Part shown: one piece after another, positions 42,131 to 51,793 of the stretch
Numbering within the stretch: position 1 is the first letter of the stretch
How the letters are laid out: every line of letters starts with the position of its first letter
From: Paenibacillus thalictri
Lineage (GTDB): Bacteria > Bacillota > Bacilli > Paenibacillales > NBRC-103111
Length of the DNA: 64,000 nucleotides
Reading direction: 5' to 3'
NCBI RefSeq assembly: GCF_004307995.1
Contig: NZ_SIRE01000025.1
Coordinates: 62,001 to 126,000 of the forward strand
Translations under genes and position numbers: made by a program
Notes under the pieces: generated by a model
What the model was told of the DNA's origin: nothing
Database searches by the model: none
Seen by the model: only the letters and a program-made list of their open reading frames with translations

Positions 42131-42916
42131 TTATTCCTCTCCCTTTGCCATGATCTTCATCGCGGGCGGAAACAAAGAAGGATCACCGGCGAGCAGGCCG
42201 CCATCCACTGGCAGATCAACCCCGGTAATGAAACTCGCATCGTCGGAACATAAAAAATCGATAGCCGCAGCCACCTCCTCGGCTTTGCCGAAACGCCGGA
42301 ACGGAGTGCGCGATAAAATGCGTTCGCGGAATACGGGGTCTTGCGTCGCTCCCGCCGACAACGGTGTCTCAATGTAACCGGGACTGACGGCATTCACGCG
42401 AATATTGTACTTGGCCCATTCGACGGCGAGGCATTGGGTCACCTGCACGACGGCGCCTTTGGACGCTCCGTAGGAGAGCAGGTTCTCGCTTCCGTAATGA
42501 GCCAGCATCGAACCGAAGTTGACGATCGCTCCCCCGCCCGTTTGGGCCATATGCGGATGTACCGCTTGGCACATGAATACGGTGCCGAGCAAATTGACCT
42601 CCAGCACGGAGCGGATTTCCGCCTCCGGAATGTCGGCGGCCGGCGATCGGCGAATGATGCCCGCGGCATTAATCAGCACGTCGATTCGGCCAAACCGCTC
42701 GATAATGTGCGCGGCCGCTTGGACAGCGCTTTCTTTTTGCGTGACGTCGGCCTGTACGGCGTACCATGCAGGCGAGCCGTCTGCGCCTTCGGGCGCTGCA
42801 TCCGAACGCTCAACAATATCGACGACTGCCACCGTATGCCCTTTGCCCCACAATCTGCGGCTGACCGCATTTCCGAGCCCCGACATGCCTCCGGTCACTA
42901 CACATACGTTCCCCAT
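42131..42916 (-). CDS. Short-chain dehydrogenase/reductase (SDR)
   Basis: 261 residues. The NAD(P) motif is TGGMSGLG, NAAG is present, and the catalytic Tyr and Lys are in SYGASK, preceded by Ser in NFGSM. The closing IDFLCSDDASFITGVDLPVDGG is typical of classical SDRs of sugar or sugar-acid metabolism. It is the first gene of the leftward operon, with GGGAG before the ATG. Confidence 0.92.
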   Translation of the reverse strand: MGNVCVVTGGMSGLGNAVSRRLWGKGHTVAVVDIVERSDAAPEGADGSPAWYAVQADVTQKESAVQAAAHIIERFGRIDVLINAAGIIRRSPAADIPEAEIRSVLEVNLLGTVFMCQAVHPHMAQTGGGAIVNFGSMLAHYGSENLLSYGASKGAVVQVTQCLAVEWAKYNIRVNAVSPGYIETPLSAGATQDPVFRERILSRTPFRRFGKAEEVAAAIDFLCSDDASFITGVDLPVDGGLLAGDPSLFPPAMKIMAKGEE

Positions 42917-42960
42917 GAACTCTCCCCTCCTACTCCTAAAATACTAGTCCCGTCGAAATG

Positions 42961-43087
42961 ATTATACATGGTATTTTTATGATTTTGTTCGATTTTTCGA
43001 AAATATTAGAATAATTAGGAAGCAAAAAAAATTAAACAAAATCATAAATTTACGGCATCGAAGTTTCGTTTTTGAGCTTTGTATAAT
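42961..43087. promoter_or_regulatory. Divergent promoter region with long inverted operator
   Basis: TATAAT elements point both ways: leftward at 42961-42966 (reverse strand) and rightward at 43082-43087. Neither has a good -35, suggesting activator dependence. Between them lies a perfect 14-bp inverted repeat, TTTATGATTTTGTT (42976-42989) and AACAAAATCATAAA (43035-43048), likely two sites of one regulator. Confidence 0.6.
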
Positions 43088-43199
43088 GGGGAGGAGAGCT
43101 GCCTGGCGCCTTCACTCTCCGCTGCAGCCGCCAGCTGCCAGACTGGTTCATGCCTTTTGAAGTCCGTACGTTTCACCAAACTGTGAGGAGGAACATCCT

Positions 43200-44585
43200 G
43201 TGTCCCACAAGGAAACCTATGAAAGCACGCTGGCTCATGTCAATACGAATTCCAGGCCGTCCGAGCTGCGCATCACCGATATCCGTTTTGCCGATATTCA
43301 CGGCGCCCCCATGCACTGCAGCTTAATCAAGGTGTACACAAATCAGGGGCTGGTCGGATTTGGCGAAGTGCGCGACGGAGCTGATAAATTGTACGCCCTT
43401 ATGCTAAAAAGCCGTCTGCTTGGCGAAAACCCTTGCCAGATCGACAAGTTGTTCCGCAGGATCAAGCAATTCGGCGGCCATGCTCGTCAAGGCGGCGGCG
43501 TCAGCGGACTGGAAATCGCGCTGTGGGATTTGGCAGGAAAAGCTTACCATATCCCGATTTATCAAATGCTGGGCGGCAAGTTTCGCGACCGCATCCGCAT
43601 GTACTGCGACACCGACATCGAAGGCAAAGATACGGGCAGCGCCATGGGCCAGGCTTTAAAGAAACGGATGGAAAAAGGATTCACCTTCCTGAAAATGGAC
43701 CTCGGCATCAATCAGCTTGTTCATGAACCCGGCACCTTAAGCGGCCCGCTTGGCTTTGTGGAAGAAATGAGAGAAGTTTCTTCCACATGGCGAAGCCGCA
43801 AGATGATGTCGCTTCCCGAACATGAAATACGGACATTGCGCAACCGGCAATACGATTTGCACAACATCGCCCACCCTTTCACCGGCATCCATATTACGGA
43901 AAAAGGCCTTGATATCCTGGAGCAATATGTCGCCGACGTCCGCTCCGTCATCGGTTATGAAGTGCCGCTCGCCATCGATCATTTCGGTCATATCGGCGTC
44001 GAAGACTGCATCAAGCTGGGACGACGGATCGATAAATTCAACCTGGCCTGGATGGAGGACATGATTCCGTGGCAGTACACGGAGCAATATGTCCGTCTTT
44101 CCAGAGCCGTGGCGACGCCCGTCTGCACCGGTGAAGATATTTACCTCAAAGAAAACTTCAAGCCGCTGCTGGAAGCCGGCGCCGTTTCCGTCATCCATCC
44201 GGATGTGCTGAGCACGGGCGGTATTATGGAAACGAAAAAAATCGGCGATATGGCGCAGGAATACGGCGTCGCCATGGCTATCCATATGGCGGAAAGCCCA
44301 ATCGCCTGCCTTGCAGCCGTCCATGCCGCAGCGGCTACGGAAAACTTCCTTGCGCTGGAGTTTCATTCCAACGACGTCGCCTGGTGGGACGACATTATCG
44401 TCAGCAAGCTGCCAAAGCCGCTTGTGCAAAACGGATTTATAACCGTTCCCGACGCTCCGGGGCTCGGCATCGACGATTTGAACGACGAAGTGATCGCCGC
44501 CCACCTGCATCCCGAAGTGCCCGGCTTATGGGAGTCCACCGATTCATGGAACGACTACCGCTCGCACGATAGGTTATGGAGCTAA
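43200..44585 (+). CDS. Enolase-superfamily (mandelate racemase type) sugar-acid dehydratase
   Basis: 461 residues, longer than the usual 380-420. It has the capping domain (GLVGFGEVRDG) and the barrel: Lys in FLKMDLG, metal ligands Asp in LAIDHFGH, Glu in WMEDMIPW and Glu-Asp in CTGEDIY, and His in AIHMAES. A 50-residue segment after the Lys (RSRKMMSLPEHEIRTL region) is an insert. Such enzymes dehydrate acid sugars to 2-keto-3-deoxy acids or epimerise them. GAGGAGG lies 7-8 nt before the GTG start. It is divergent from the SDR operon. Confidence 0.9.
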   Translation: MSHKETYESTLAHVNTNSRPSELRITDIRFADIHGAPMHCSLIKVYTNQGLVGFGEVRDGADKLYALMLKSRLLGENPCQIDKLFRRIKQFGGHARQGGGVSGLEIALWDLAGKAYHIPIYQMLGGKFRDRIRMYCDTDIEGKDTGSAMGQALKKRMEKGFTFLKMDLGINQLVHEPGTLSGPLGFVEEMREVSSTWRSRKMMSLPEHEIRTLRNRQYDLHNIAHPFTGIHITEKGLDILEQYVADVRSVIGYEVPLAIDHFGHIGVEDCIKLGRRIDKFNLAWMEDMIPWQYTEQYVRLSRAVATPVCTGEDIYLKENFKPLLEAGAVSVIHPDVLSTGGIMETKKIGDMAQEYGVAMAIHMAESPIACLAAVHAAAATENFLALEFHSNDVAWWDDIIVSKLPKPLVQNGFITVPDAPGLGIDDLNDEVIAAHLHPEVPGLWESTDSWNDYRSHDRLWS

Positions 44586-44762
44586 CCCACGCCGTTCCGC
44601 CACCCGGACGCGAAGCCCGCTCCGAAACAATCCGCTCCGACGCCGGCGAAGAGCCGAGGTTCAATTGGCTGCCACTTTTTCCCCCACGCAGGTGCCACTT
44701 TCGCTTCGGCGGCCGTCAGCAGCAAGCTCGTTTTATACTTTTAACGAAAGAAGGGTTCATCT

Positions 44763-45668
44763 ATGAAATTCGATAATGCCGAAGATATCATTCAACTGAC
44801 TCCGCTATGGCAAGGGGAGCGGTTTCCGAACGGACGCCCGAGAGTGCCGGACGATATATTGCGCCGGATGCGGCGCATTAAGCTGGAAGAAGCCTGGAGC
44901 CCGCTGTGGCACAGAGACTACAACTTCCAGGTAGAAACCGAATTTAAATCGACCCGCCCCGGGCAAACGATGGCCGGCCGGGCTGTAACCGCCGTATTTG
45001 CGCCGCAGCGCCCCGATCTGCACGAGACGCTGCTGAAGTACGGGCAAGAGCAGGAAAACCGCAAAGGTTTTTTTAACCAGTGGGTCATCGACAGCCTGCA
45101 GGAGGACGACGTGGTTGTCGTCGATATGTTCGATAAAGTGTACAAAGGCACGTTTGTCGGGGGCAACCTGTCCACCGCTATCTCGGCGCGCACGAAACGG
45201 GGCGGGGCCGTCATCTGGGGTGGCATCCGCGATACCGAACAGATCGTGGAGATTGAAAACATCAACATTTTTTACCGGGGCAGCGATCCGACGCCGATCC
45301 GCGAGGTGACGATGCTTGGCATGAACGTACCGTGCCAAATCGGCAAAGCGATCTGTCTGCCGGGCGACGTCGTGCTGGGGACACCGGCCGGGGTCATATT
45401 TATCCCGCCGCACTTGGCGGAGCTGACCGTCGTGCTTGCGGAAAAATCAATGGTGCGCGACATATTCGGATTTATCCGACTGGAGGAAGGCCGTTACTCC
45501 ACCGCGCAGATCGACCGCGATTGGACACTCGACATCTGGGAGGATTTTGTAAACTGGTTCGAAAACGCCGAACAAACCACCGAGTTCCGCTCCCTCCAAT
45601 GGGAGCAGGAGCTTGCGGAGGCGCGCTCGGCCCAAGGGGACGACGTGTCGAACGGACCTCGCGCGTAA
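44763..45668 (+). CDS. RraA-family protein (aldolase-like)
   Basis: 301 residues, longer than the 160-220 usual for RraA. The core motif GGNLSTAISARTKRGGAVIW followed by GGIRD matches the Gly-Gly-x20-Arg-Asp site of the RraA/HMG aldolase group, which cleaves 4-hydroxy-2-keto acids. The extra length is at both ends, including a Trp-rich N-terminal part (EEAWSPLWHRDYNF). It would act after the dehydratase upstream, on a 2-keto-3-deoxy acid, a plausible pairing but an inference. A 177-nt gap separates the two. Confidence 0.85.
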   Translation: MKFDNAEDIIQLTPLWQGERFPNGRPRVPDDILRRMRRIKLEEAWSPLWHRDYNFQVETEFKSTRPGQTMAGRAVTAVFAPQRPDLHETLLKYGQEQENRKGFFNQWVIDSLQEDDVVVVDMFDKVYKGTFVGGNLSTAISARTKRGGAVIWGGIRDTEQIVEIENINIFYRGSDPTPIREVTMLGMNVPCQIGKAICLPGDVVLGTPAGVIFIPPHLAELTVVLAEKSMVRDIFGFIRLEEGRYSTAQIDRDWTLDIWEDFVNWFENAEQTTEFRSLQWEQELAEARSAQGDDVSNGPRA

Positions 45669-45677
45669 AGAGTTCGT

Positions 45678-46053
45678 GAATGCAGCGGACATGGGGCGTA
45701 CGGATCGCATGCGTAGTAGCTGTAGAGTGCTGCGAACATATGCCGAAAGGGTTAAGTGTGAGAAGCTTTGAGCGTAGCGGACATGGGTGAACGGGTTAAG
45801 TGTGAGAAGCTTTGAGCGTAGCGGACATGGGTGAACGGATCGCGCGCGGAGGCGCAGTGAATATGTTGCGAAAGGATCATGTGCGCAGAAAAGCAATGAA
45901 CGCGGCGAACATGGATGAACGGATCGCGTGCGTAGTAGCTGTAGAGTGCTGCGGACATAGAGCAAACAGACCGCATGCGTAGAAGGCTTTGAACGCAGCG
46001 GACATGGGGCGAACGGATCGCATGCGTAGAAGGCTTTGAGCGCAGCGGACAAA
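45678..46053. repeat. Minisatellite of 44-50-nt units
   Basis: About eight or nine imperfect head-to-tail units built on the theme GCAGCGGACATGGG, then GAACGGATCGCATGCGTAGA, then a GCTTTGAGC-like end. Adjacent copies are 44 to 51 nt apart, so the reading frame is not kept. Confidence 0.75.
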
Positions 46054-46161
46054 TGAAAGATGCCGGGCCCAAGACGGCTGCTTTTGCAGCTTCCCTGGTC
46101 CGGCTTGTGCATAAATGCGACGTTACTCTAACGTTGAACCTGACGAATCGTCACGGTTGGG

Positions 46162-46348
46162 CGCTAACGGACACAGGCGCGCTTATCCAGCAAAAAAATC
46201 GAGGTTTGCCTTTTTAACGGTCATGCACGCCCTTATTCGCTCAAAAAGTCAGGGAAACCGCAGGTGATAGGCAGAATAAGTGCACGGGTGTCCGTTGCAT
46301 TTGGCAAACCTCTGATTTTGTGTAAATTGCGTCGCTCATGTCCGTTAG
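46162..46348. repeat. 187-nt imperfect palindromic element, copy 2
   Basis: It begins CGCTAACGGACAC and ends GTCCGTTAG and has the same length and order of sub-units as the copy near 6.4 kb, with many substitutions. GAGGTTTGCC in the left half and GGCAAACCTC in the right half pair exactly. Confidence 0.7.
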
Positions 46349-46596
46349 AGGTGGCAGGCTCTGATCGCATATTGGCTACGCACAGCGAATGGACAGCCTC
46401 CGGGGTCCGTTAAAGCGAATTAGGCGTATCCGTCCATCAACCACTTAAAAATAACGTTAAATCAGGATTGAACTACCATAAATTGAAAGTAACATTAAAT
46501 CGGGATCGATCTACTAGGCTGACCGCTAGGCTTATTGCCGCTCCATTTCGAACGACAACGAAGCGGCCTAAACCGGCTTATGCGGCCAAGTTCCAC

Positions 46597-48048
46597 TCAC
46601 CTGCGGACACGCGCAAGCTGCGGCCAATCGTCAACGCCGGTATTTTGCTGCCGTGCTCCCGGCGTACTGCGGCCATCCTCGATGTATGAAATGAGCAGCG
46701 TGCGAAGCCGCTCCACTACCTCCGGCTGCTGGTCCCACATATTGCGCCTTTCCCCGATATCCTGCGTGAGATCGTACAGCTGAATGGGAGGCGAATCGGC
46801 CGGCTCCTGACCCGGCACCGGATCGCTCCAGCCGCCCGAGCCCGGACACAACTCCAGCTTCCACCGCCCCTGACGAATCGAAAACGAACCGTCAATGGAG
46901 TGGTGTACGACCGCTTCGCGCAGCGGCGCGGCAAGCGGTTCCCCCCGCCAAAGCGGCAGGTTGCTCACGCTGTCTTCCCCTGTGTTGTCGGGAAGCTGGT
47001 AGCCGATTAGCTCAGCAGCCGTACGCATGAGATCGACGAGACATACGGTCTCGCCGCAAATGCTCCCCGCCTGAATCCCCGCCGGCCATTTGATAATAAG
47101 CGGAATCCGGTGTCCTCCTTCATAAATATCCGCTTTGGTGCCGCGGAAAATGTAACTCGGATTGTGCCCGACCTGCAGCAGTTCGCTGTAATTCGCCCTT
47201 GGCGAACAGCCGTTATCGCTTGTGTAAATGACAATTGTATTGTCGCTTAATCCCAGTTCCTCGAGTTTGGCATTAATTTGTCCGACGACATCGTCGCACA
47301 TCAGCACAAAATCTCCATAGCTATTGGTTCCCGATTTCCCCTGAAACGGCTCGGATGGGAGGATCGGCGTATGCGGCGCAGTCAGTGGGAAATAGATGAA
47401 AAACGGCTCGTCCCGATTCGTCTCCAGCGTATCCAGCACTTTTTGCGTTAATACCTGCAGTACCTCCTCATGCTTAAAGTCCGGAGCAACTGGTCCGTGA
47501 CGCCACATCTGCATAGGATCCGGGTTCTGTGAAAACGAGTCGGGAACCGCCGTTACCCGGTCATTTTCGATATACACATACGGCGCCATATCCAAGGAAG
47601 CGCTGATCCCGAAGAAATAATCGAAGCCATGCTCAACCGGCCCCCCTGAAACCGGTCTTGTAAAATCGACATCCTCCTTGTTGTCGCCGCTGCGGGACCA
47701 ATCCAAGCCAAGATGCCATTTGCCGATACAGGCTGTCCGGTAACCCGCCTCCTTCAGCATGGAAGCTACCGTCATGCGCTCTTTCTCGATCAGAGGGGCA
47801 TCGTAGCCAAAAAGCACGAACTGCTTTAACGCCGAGCGCCAATTGTACCTCCCTGTCAAAATGCTGTACCGCGACGGCGTGCACACCGCCGAAGACGAAT
47901 GTGCGTCCGTAAACGCCATGCCTTCGCGGGCCATCCGGTCCAGATGAATCGTATTTATTTTCGACGCTTCATTTAAATAAGAAATATCTCCGTACCCCAT
48001 ATCGTCAGCCAAAATATATACAATATTCGGCCGGTTCCCGTTCGCCAT
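46597..48048 (-). CDS. Type I sulfatase (arylsulfatase-like)
   Basis: 483 residues, no signal peptide, so intracellular. Cys56 in CTPSR is the residue to be turned into formylglycine, and the following YSILTGRY is standard. Metal ligands are in ILADDMGYGD and in IVIYTSDNG. The end is a typical sulfatase C-terminal domain. I chose the ATG of MANGNRPNIV, 9 nt after AAGGAG. It is last in island B, so it probably desulfates the carbohydrate imported by the transporter upstream. No formylglycine-generating or anSME maturase is in the window. Confidence 0.92.
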   Translation of the reverse strand: MANGNRPNIVYILADDMGYGDISYLNEASKINTIHLDRMAREGMAFTDAHSSSAVCTPSRYSILTGRYNWRSALKQFVLFGYDAPLIEKERMTVASMLKEAGYRTACIGKWHLGLDWSRSGDNKEDVDFTRPVSGGPVEHGFDYFFGISASLDMAPYVYIENDRVTAVPDSFSQNPDPMQMWRHGPVAPDFKHEEVLQVLTQKVLDTLETNRDEPFFIYFPLTAPHTPILPSEPFQGKSGTNSYGDFVLMCDDVVGQINAKLEELGLSDNTIVIYTSDNGCSPRANYSELLQVGHNPSYIFRGTKADIYEGGHRIPLIIKWPAGIQAGSICGETVCLVDLMRTAAELIGYQLPDNTGEDSVSNLPLWRGEPLAAPLREAVVHHSIDGSFSIRQGRWKLELCPGSGGWSDPVPGQEPADSPPIQLYDLTQDIGERRNMWDQQPEVVERLRTLLISYIEDGRSTPGARQQNTGVDDWPQLARVRR

Positions 48049-48167
48049 CCTGATCCGCTCCTTCTTTCGCCCTGATCCGCGAAATTCCCTTTGGCTTATT
48101 TGCTTCTCCCTTCTCCCTTCTCCCTTTTCCCTTTTCCCTTTTCCCTCTTCCCTCTTGCCTCTAATCG

Positions 48168-49040
48168 TCACCCTTTAACGGAACCTAACAACACGCCTTG
48201 CGCAAAATGCTTTTGCAAAAAAGGATACACAAGCATGATCGGAATCGTCGATACAACGATAACCGCCATCTTGATCGTTTGGCCGGGCGGAACGACGTCG
48301 TTCCCCCCCGTGGACTCGAAGACACCCGAAGAGATAATGACGACCTGCCGCAGCAGCACCTGAATCGGCCATTTAGTGGAATCGTTAATAAACATAATGG
48401 CGTGAAAAAAAGTGTTCCAATGCATCACCGCGTAAAACAGCGAAAAGGTCGCGATCGCCGGGAGCGACAGCGGAAGCACGATACGAAACAACGTTTGCAG
48501 CTCGTTGCAGCCGTCGATTTTCGCCGATTCCTCAATGCCGTCGGGCAACTGCTGAAAGAAATTTTTTAAAATGATTAAATAAAATGGGCTGATCGCTACG
48601 GGAAGCATAAGCGACCACAATGAATCGAGCAGGCCGACCCCTTTGATCACAAGAAACAAAGGGATAATGCCGCCGCTGAACAGCATCGTGAACAGCACGC
48701 CCAACAGAATGGCACGCCTGTGCCGCAGATCGCGCCGAGCGAGCGGATAAGCCATCGTCACCGTAAAAAACAGATTTACCGCCGTACCGACAACCGTAAT
48801 ATATATGCTGATAAGCAGACTTGATACAAACGTGCCGGAGGAAAAAATAAACGTATACGCTTCCCAAGAAAACTGTGTCGGAAATAAAAGAAACGTTTTG
48901 TTCAAATATTCGTCCGGCGCAGCAAAAGATCCGGCGATAATGTACAGAAAAGGAATCGCCGCGATCAGTGCAAGAACAAACAGCGCACCGTACACCGCTG
49001 CATCGATGATCCGGTAAGACAACGATTTGGATTCGATCAA
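48168..49040 (-). CDS. LplC-type sugar ABC transporter permease (island B)
   Basis: About 290 residues. The EAA loop is GIEESAKIDGCNELQTLFRI and the C terminus FLQKHFAQGVLLGSVKG is very close to the island A homologue. I start at a TTG (LIESKSLSYR) preceded by GAGGGGGTG, 1 nt after the stop of the LplB-type gene; an earlier TTG gives eight more residues. Confidence 0.9.
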   Translation of the reverse strand: MIESKSLSYRIIDAAVYGALFVLALIAAIPFLYIIAGSFAAPDEYLNKTFLLFPTQFSWEAYTFIFSSGTFVSSLLISIYITVVGTAVNLFFTVTMAYPLARRDLRHRRAILLGVLFTMLFSGGIIPLFLVIKGVGLLDSLWSLMLPVAISPFYLIILKNFFQQLPDGIEESAKIDGCNELQTLFRIVLPLSLPAIATFSLFYAVMHWNTFFHAIMFINDSTKWPIQVLLRQVVIISSGVFESTGGNDVVPPGQTIKMAVIVVSTIPIMLVYPFLQKHFAQGVLLGSVKG

Positions 49041-49041
49041 G

Positions 49042-49995
49042 CTAATACACCCCCTCTTCTCCAAGCCGCTTTGCTAAATAATTGGCGCCAGCCAGCATAA
49101 CAAAACCGACAACCGACTTGAATAAACCTATCGCGGTGCTGTAGCTGTAACGCCCCTCCTGCAAGCCAAGCCGGTACACATACGTGTCGAACACCTCGCC
49201 GACCTCGCGGTTGGTTGCGTTGAGACTTAAAAAAATTTGTTCAAAGCCGGTATCCAGAAAGTTGCCCAGACGCAAGATTAGCAAGATCACAATGGTGCTG
49301 CGGATCGCGGGCAACGTGACATGCCAGAGCTGGCGGAACCGTCCGGCGCCGTCCATACGCGCCGCTTCATAAAGCTGGGGATCGACGCCGGCGATGGCGG
49401 CAAGAAAAATAATCGTGCCCCAGCCGGATTCCTTCCAGATGATCTCCGCCAGAATCATGCTCCTGAACCAGCCCGAGCTGGTCAGAAACGGGATTTTGTC
49501 CCAGCCTAGAGAAGCGATGATCTCATTGACCAGCCCGCCTTCCGTCGTAAAGAAAATATATGCGATCCCGATAACGATCACCCAAGATACAAAATGCGGC
49601 ACATAAATCACCGTCTGCACCAACCGCTTATAAAGCATATGCCGGACTTCATGCAGCAGCAGCGCAACGATAATCGGCAGCGGAAAGTAAAACACGATAT
49701 TGTAGATGGCCAAAATAAACGTATTGCCCAGCAGCATCGTGAAGGCGGGGTCCGTCACCAGCATTTCAAAATGCTCCAAGCCGACCCACGGGCTTCCCGT
49801 TACGCCGAGAAACGGCTGATAATCCATAAAGGCAATGAGGATGCCCCACATCGGCACATATTTAAACAAAACAAAATACACAATTCCGGGCAGCAGCAAT
49901 ACGTATAACCAACGGTTTTTCACGTAATAGCCGAACCGGGACGCTGCCGGTTTGACCGCTGCCGCAGAAACCGCCGTTTCCATAACTTGGCTCAA
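49042..49995 (-). CDS. LplB-type sugar ABC transporter permease (island B)
   Basis: About 317 residues. FKYVPMWGILIAFMDYQPF is the LplB signature; GVDPQLYEAARMDGAGRFRQL is the EAA loop; it ends RLGEEGVY. I start at a TTG (LSQVMETAV) 7 nt after GGAGG; an ATG four codons later is also possible. A 147-nt gap separates it from the binding-protein gene. Confidence 0.9.
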   Translation of the reverse strand: MSQVMETAVSAAAVKPAASRFGYYVKNRWLYVLLLPGIVYFVLFKYVPMWGILIAFMDYQPFLGVTGSPWVGLEHFEMLVTDPAFTMLLGNTFILAIYNIVFYFPLPIIVALLLHEVRHMLYKRLVQTVIYVPHFVSWVIVIGIAYIFFTTEGGLVNEIIASLGWDKIPFLTSSGWFRSMILAEIIWKESGWGTIIFLAAIAGVDPQLYEAARMDGAGRFRQLWHVTLPAIRSTIVILLILRLGNFLDTGFEQIFLSLNATNREVGEVFDTYVYRLGLQEGRYSYSTAIGLFKSVVGFVMLAGANYLAKRLGEEGVY

Positions 49996-50142
49996 GCCGC
50001 TCCCTCCTTTCATGTCGCCCTGCCATTGATCCAGGAAAATTTACCGGGCAAATCTATCGGGCAAAGCCCACCCGACGGGCCTTGAATCAGGCGGGGCAAA
50101 GTCCTCCACGAATCCCCCGATCTTCAGCCAAGCTGAACGTGA

Positions 50143-51666
50143 TCACTTGCGGTTGGCCTGAGCCGAGTCATATTGTTTCTGATATTCTTCTATCAATTGA
50201 TCGCCGCGGTTGGTACGCCACTTCTCAATGGACGCTTTCCAGCCGTTGTCGTCAATCTCGCCAAGGATGTATTTTGTTCTGGCATCTTCGATGATTTTAT
50301 CGTCCACAATCAGCTTGGATGTAAAAGGAAACGCCGGGTTGGACGTATACGTAATTTCCTTATCTTCCTGCGCTTTCGTAATACGTTCGTCAAGCGGCGT
50401 CAAACCAACGGCGGTGCGGTCAGTAATGCCGTCGGCCACCATGATCCAGCGCAGCGGAATCACCTCGTCGCTGAACAATTCGGGATTGATGATGACCGGC
50501 TTGCCGTTATCCATTTTGTAGTGCTTTCCTTCGATCCCGAGTTTAATCAGTGTCCTCATTTTGTCGTCCGCCAGCTTTTCGAAGAAATCGAGAATTTCTT
50601 TTAACGCCGCTTCGCTTTTTACACTGCTTTTCGGAAACATAAACACGCCGTTATATCCGCCGCCCGCCTGCTTGTAATATTTGCCGTCGGAGCTTTTGAT
50701 TTTATAGATAAAATCCAGCTTCGCGTCCGGGTTGGCCTTCTGCAGCGGCGTATGCCATCCGTTGGAAAATTGCGCATACGCCCCGGCATATCCGCCGCCG
50801 CGGCTTTTGCCCAAATAATCCAGCATCTGGTTTTGCTTGGTTACGGGAAAATCCTGGTTGATCAGCTTCTCCTGGTAAAGCTTGCGCATAAAATCCATCG
50901 CTTGCTTATATTCATCCGACATAAACTCGGGTACCAGCTTGCCATTTTTAATGGACCAGCCGTTGGGACCGCCCATCCACACTTTGATTTGATTAAAAAT
51001 ACCGCTGCCGTCGTTTTCGATCACGCCAAACGTATCGTCTTTGCCGTTTTTATCCGGGTCCTTTTGTGTAAACGCCTTCATCATGGCGTATAGCTCATCG
51101 ACGGTGGTCGGCGGTTTCATCCCCAAGTTATCGAGCCAATCCTTGCGGTAAATCAGCGCATTTTCGCTAAGATCGCGGGCGGACGGAATGCCGTACACTT
51201 TCCCGTTTTGCGACACGTTGTACAGACGAATGTCGCCTACCGCCTTGGAAATGTTCGGGTAATTTTTTAAGTAAGGGCCGATTTCCCAGAAAGCGCCCGA
51301 CTTGACCGCAGCCACGATGTTGTCCGCCCGATCCCTGGAAACAAGCAGCACCTGGGGCACATTGCCGGAAGCCAGCGTTGTATTGACCTTCTCGTCATAA
51401 GAAGGACTTGGCGCCCAAATGATGTCCAGCTTCGTATGCGTGTAGTCTTCGACCACTTTAAAAGCTTCGGCGGCTTTGGTCGGCGGCTCCGTGCTGAAAT
51501 ATTTGAGCAGCAGACTGATCTTGAGCGGCTCGCTTTTTTTCTCTGCGGATATGGGCGCAGCCGCCGGTTTGTCGGCACTCGGAGCCCCCGCTTGGCACCC
51601 GGCTAAAAGCAGCGCTCCCCCCGTCAACAAAACAAACGTTTTTTTCATCATGACACGGTTTTTCAT
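50143..51666 (-). CDS. Extracellular solute-binding lipoprotein (island B)
   Basis: 507 residues. The lipobox is LLLAGC near residue 24. Blocks such as TTLASGNVPQVLLVSRD, YRKDWLDNLGMKPPTTVDEL and QKDPDKNGKDDTFG are the same family signatures as in the island A binding protein, including the calcium-loop-like DPDKNGKDD. I start at MKNRVMMKK, with GGGAAGGG just ahead. It is the receptor for the two permeases downstream. Confidence 0.92.
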   Translation of the reverse strand: MKNRVMMKKTFVLLTGGALLLAGCQAGAPSADKPAAAPISAEKKSEPLKISLLLKYFSTEPPTKAAEAFKVVEDYTHTKLDIIWAPSPSYDEKVNTTLASGNVPQVLLVSRDRADNIVAAVKSGAFWEIGPYLKNYPNISKAVGDIRLYNVSQNGKVYGIPSARDLSENALIYRKDWLDNLGMKPPTTVDELYAMMKAFTQKDPDKNGKDDTFGVIENDGSGIFNQIKVWMGGPNGWSIKNGKLVPEFMSDEYKQAMDFMRKLYQEKLINQDFPVTKQNQMLDYLGKSRGGGYAGAYAQFSNGWHTPLQKANPDAKLDFIYKIKSSDGKYYKQAGGGYNGVFMFPKSSVKSEAALKEILDFFEKLADDKMRTLIKLGIEGKHYKMDNGKPVIINPELFSDEVIPLRWIMVADGITDRTAVGLTPLDERITKAQEDKEITYTSNPAFPFTSKLIVDDKIIEDARTKYILGEIDDNGWKASIEKWRTNRGDQLIEEYQKQYDSAQANRK

Positions 51667-51793
51667 GAAACCCTTCCCTTCATTTGAAATCGGCAGGCAC
51701 ATCATCAGCTTATCCGGGAGCTCATTTATCCGTCATCAATCATCAGAGGGCCATCGGGCTCTTGATTTGCGTATCAATCCTTACAGTACCTGC

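Larger units (their letters stand above)
45669..46596. other. Gene-free repeat region between the RraA and sulfatase genes
   Basis: 928 nt. It begins with a minisatellite, followed by a stem GCCGGGCC/GGTCCGGC enclosing GCTGC-tttt-GCAGC near 46070 (no T-run), and then copy 2 of the 187-nt palindromic element. The last 240 nt before the sulfatase stop show nothing I recognise. The long minus-strand frames follow the repeats and are not genes. Confidence 0.65.

Noticed and set aside
45447..46112. 221-codon minus-strand frame
   Set aside because: It overlaps the RraA gene on the opposite strand and follows the minisatellite; its Arg/Ser/Leu-rich product is a by-product of the repeat.
46068..46117. 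Nested hairpin as a terminator of the RraA gene
   Set aside because: It lies about 400 nt from the stop and has no T-run, so it is noted only as a structure.
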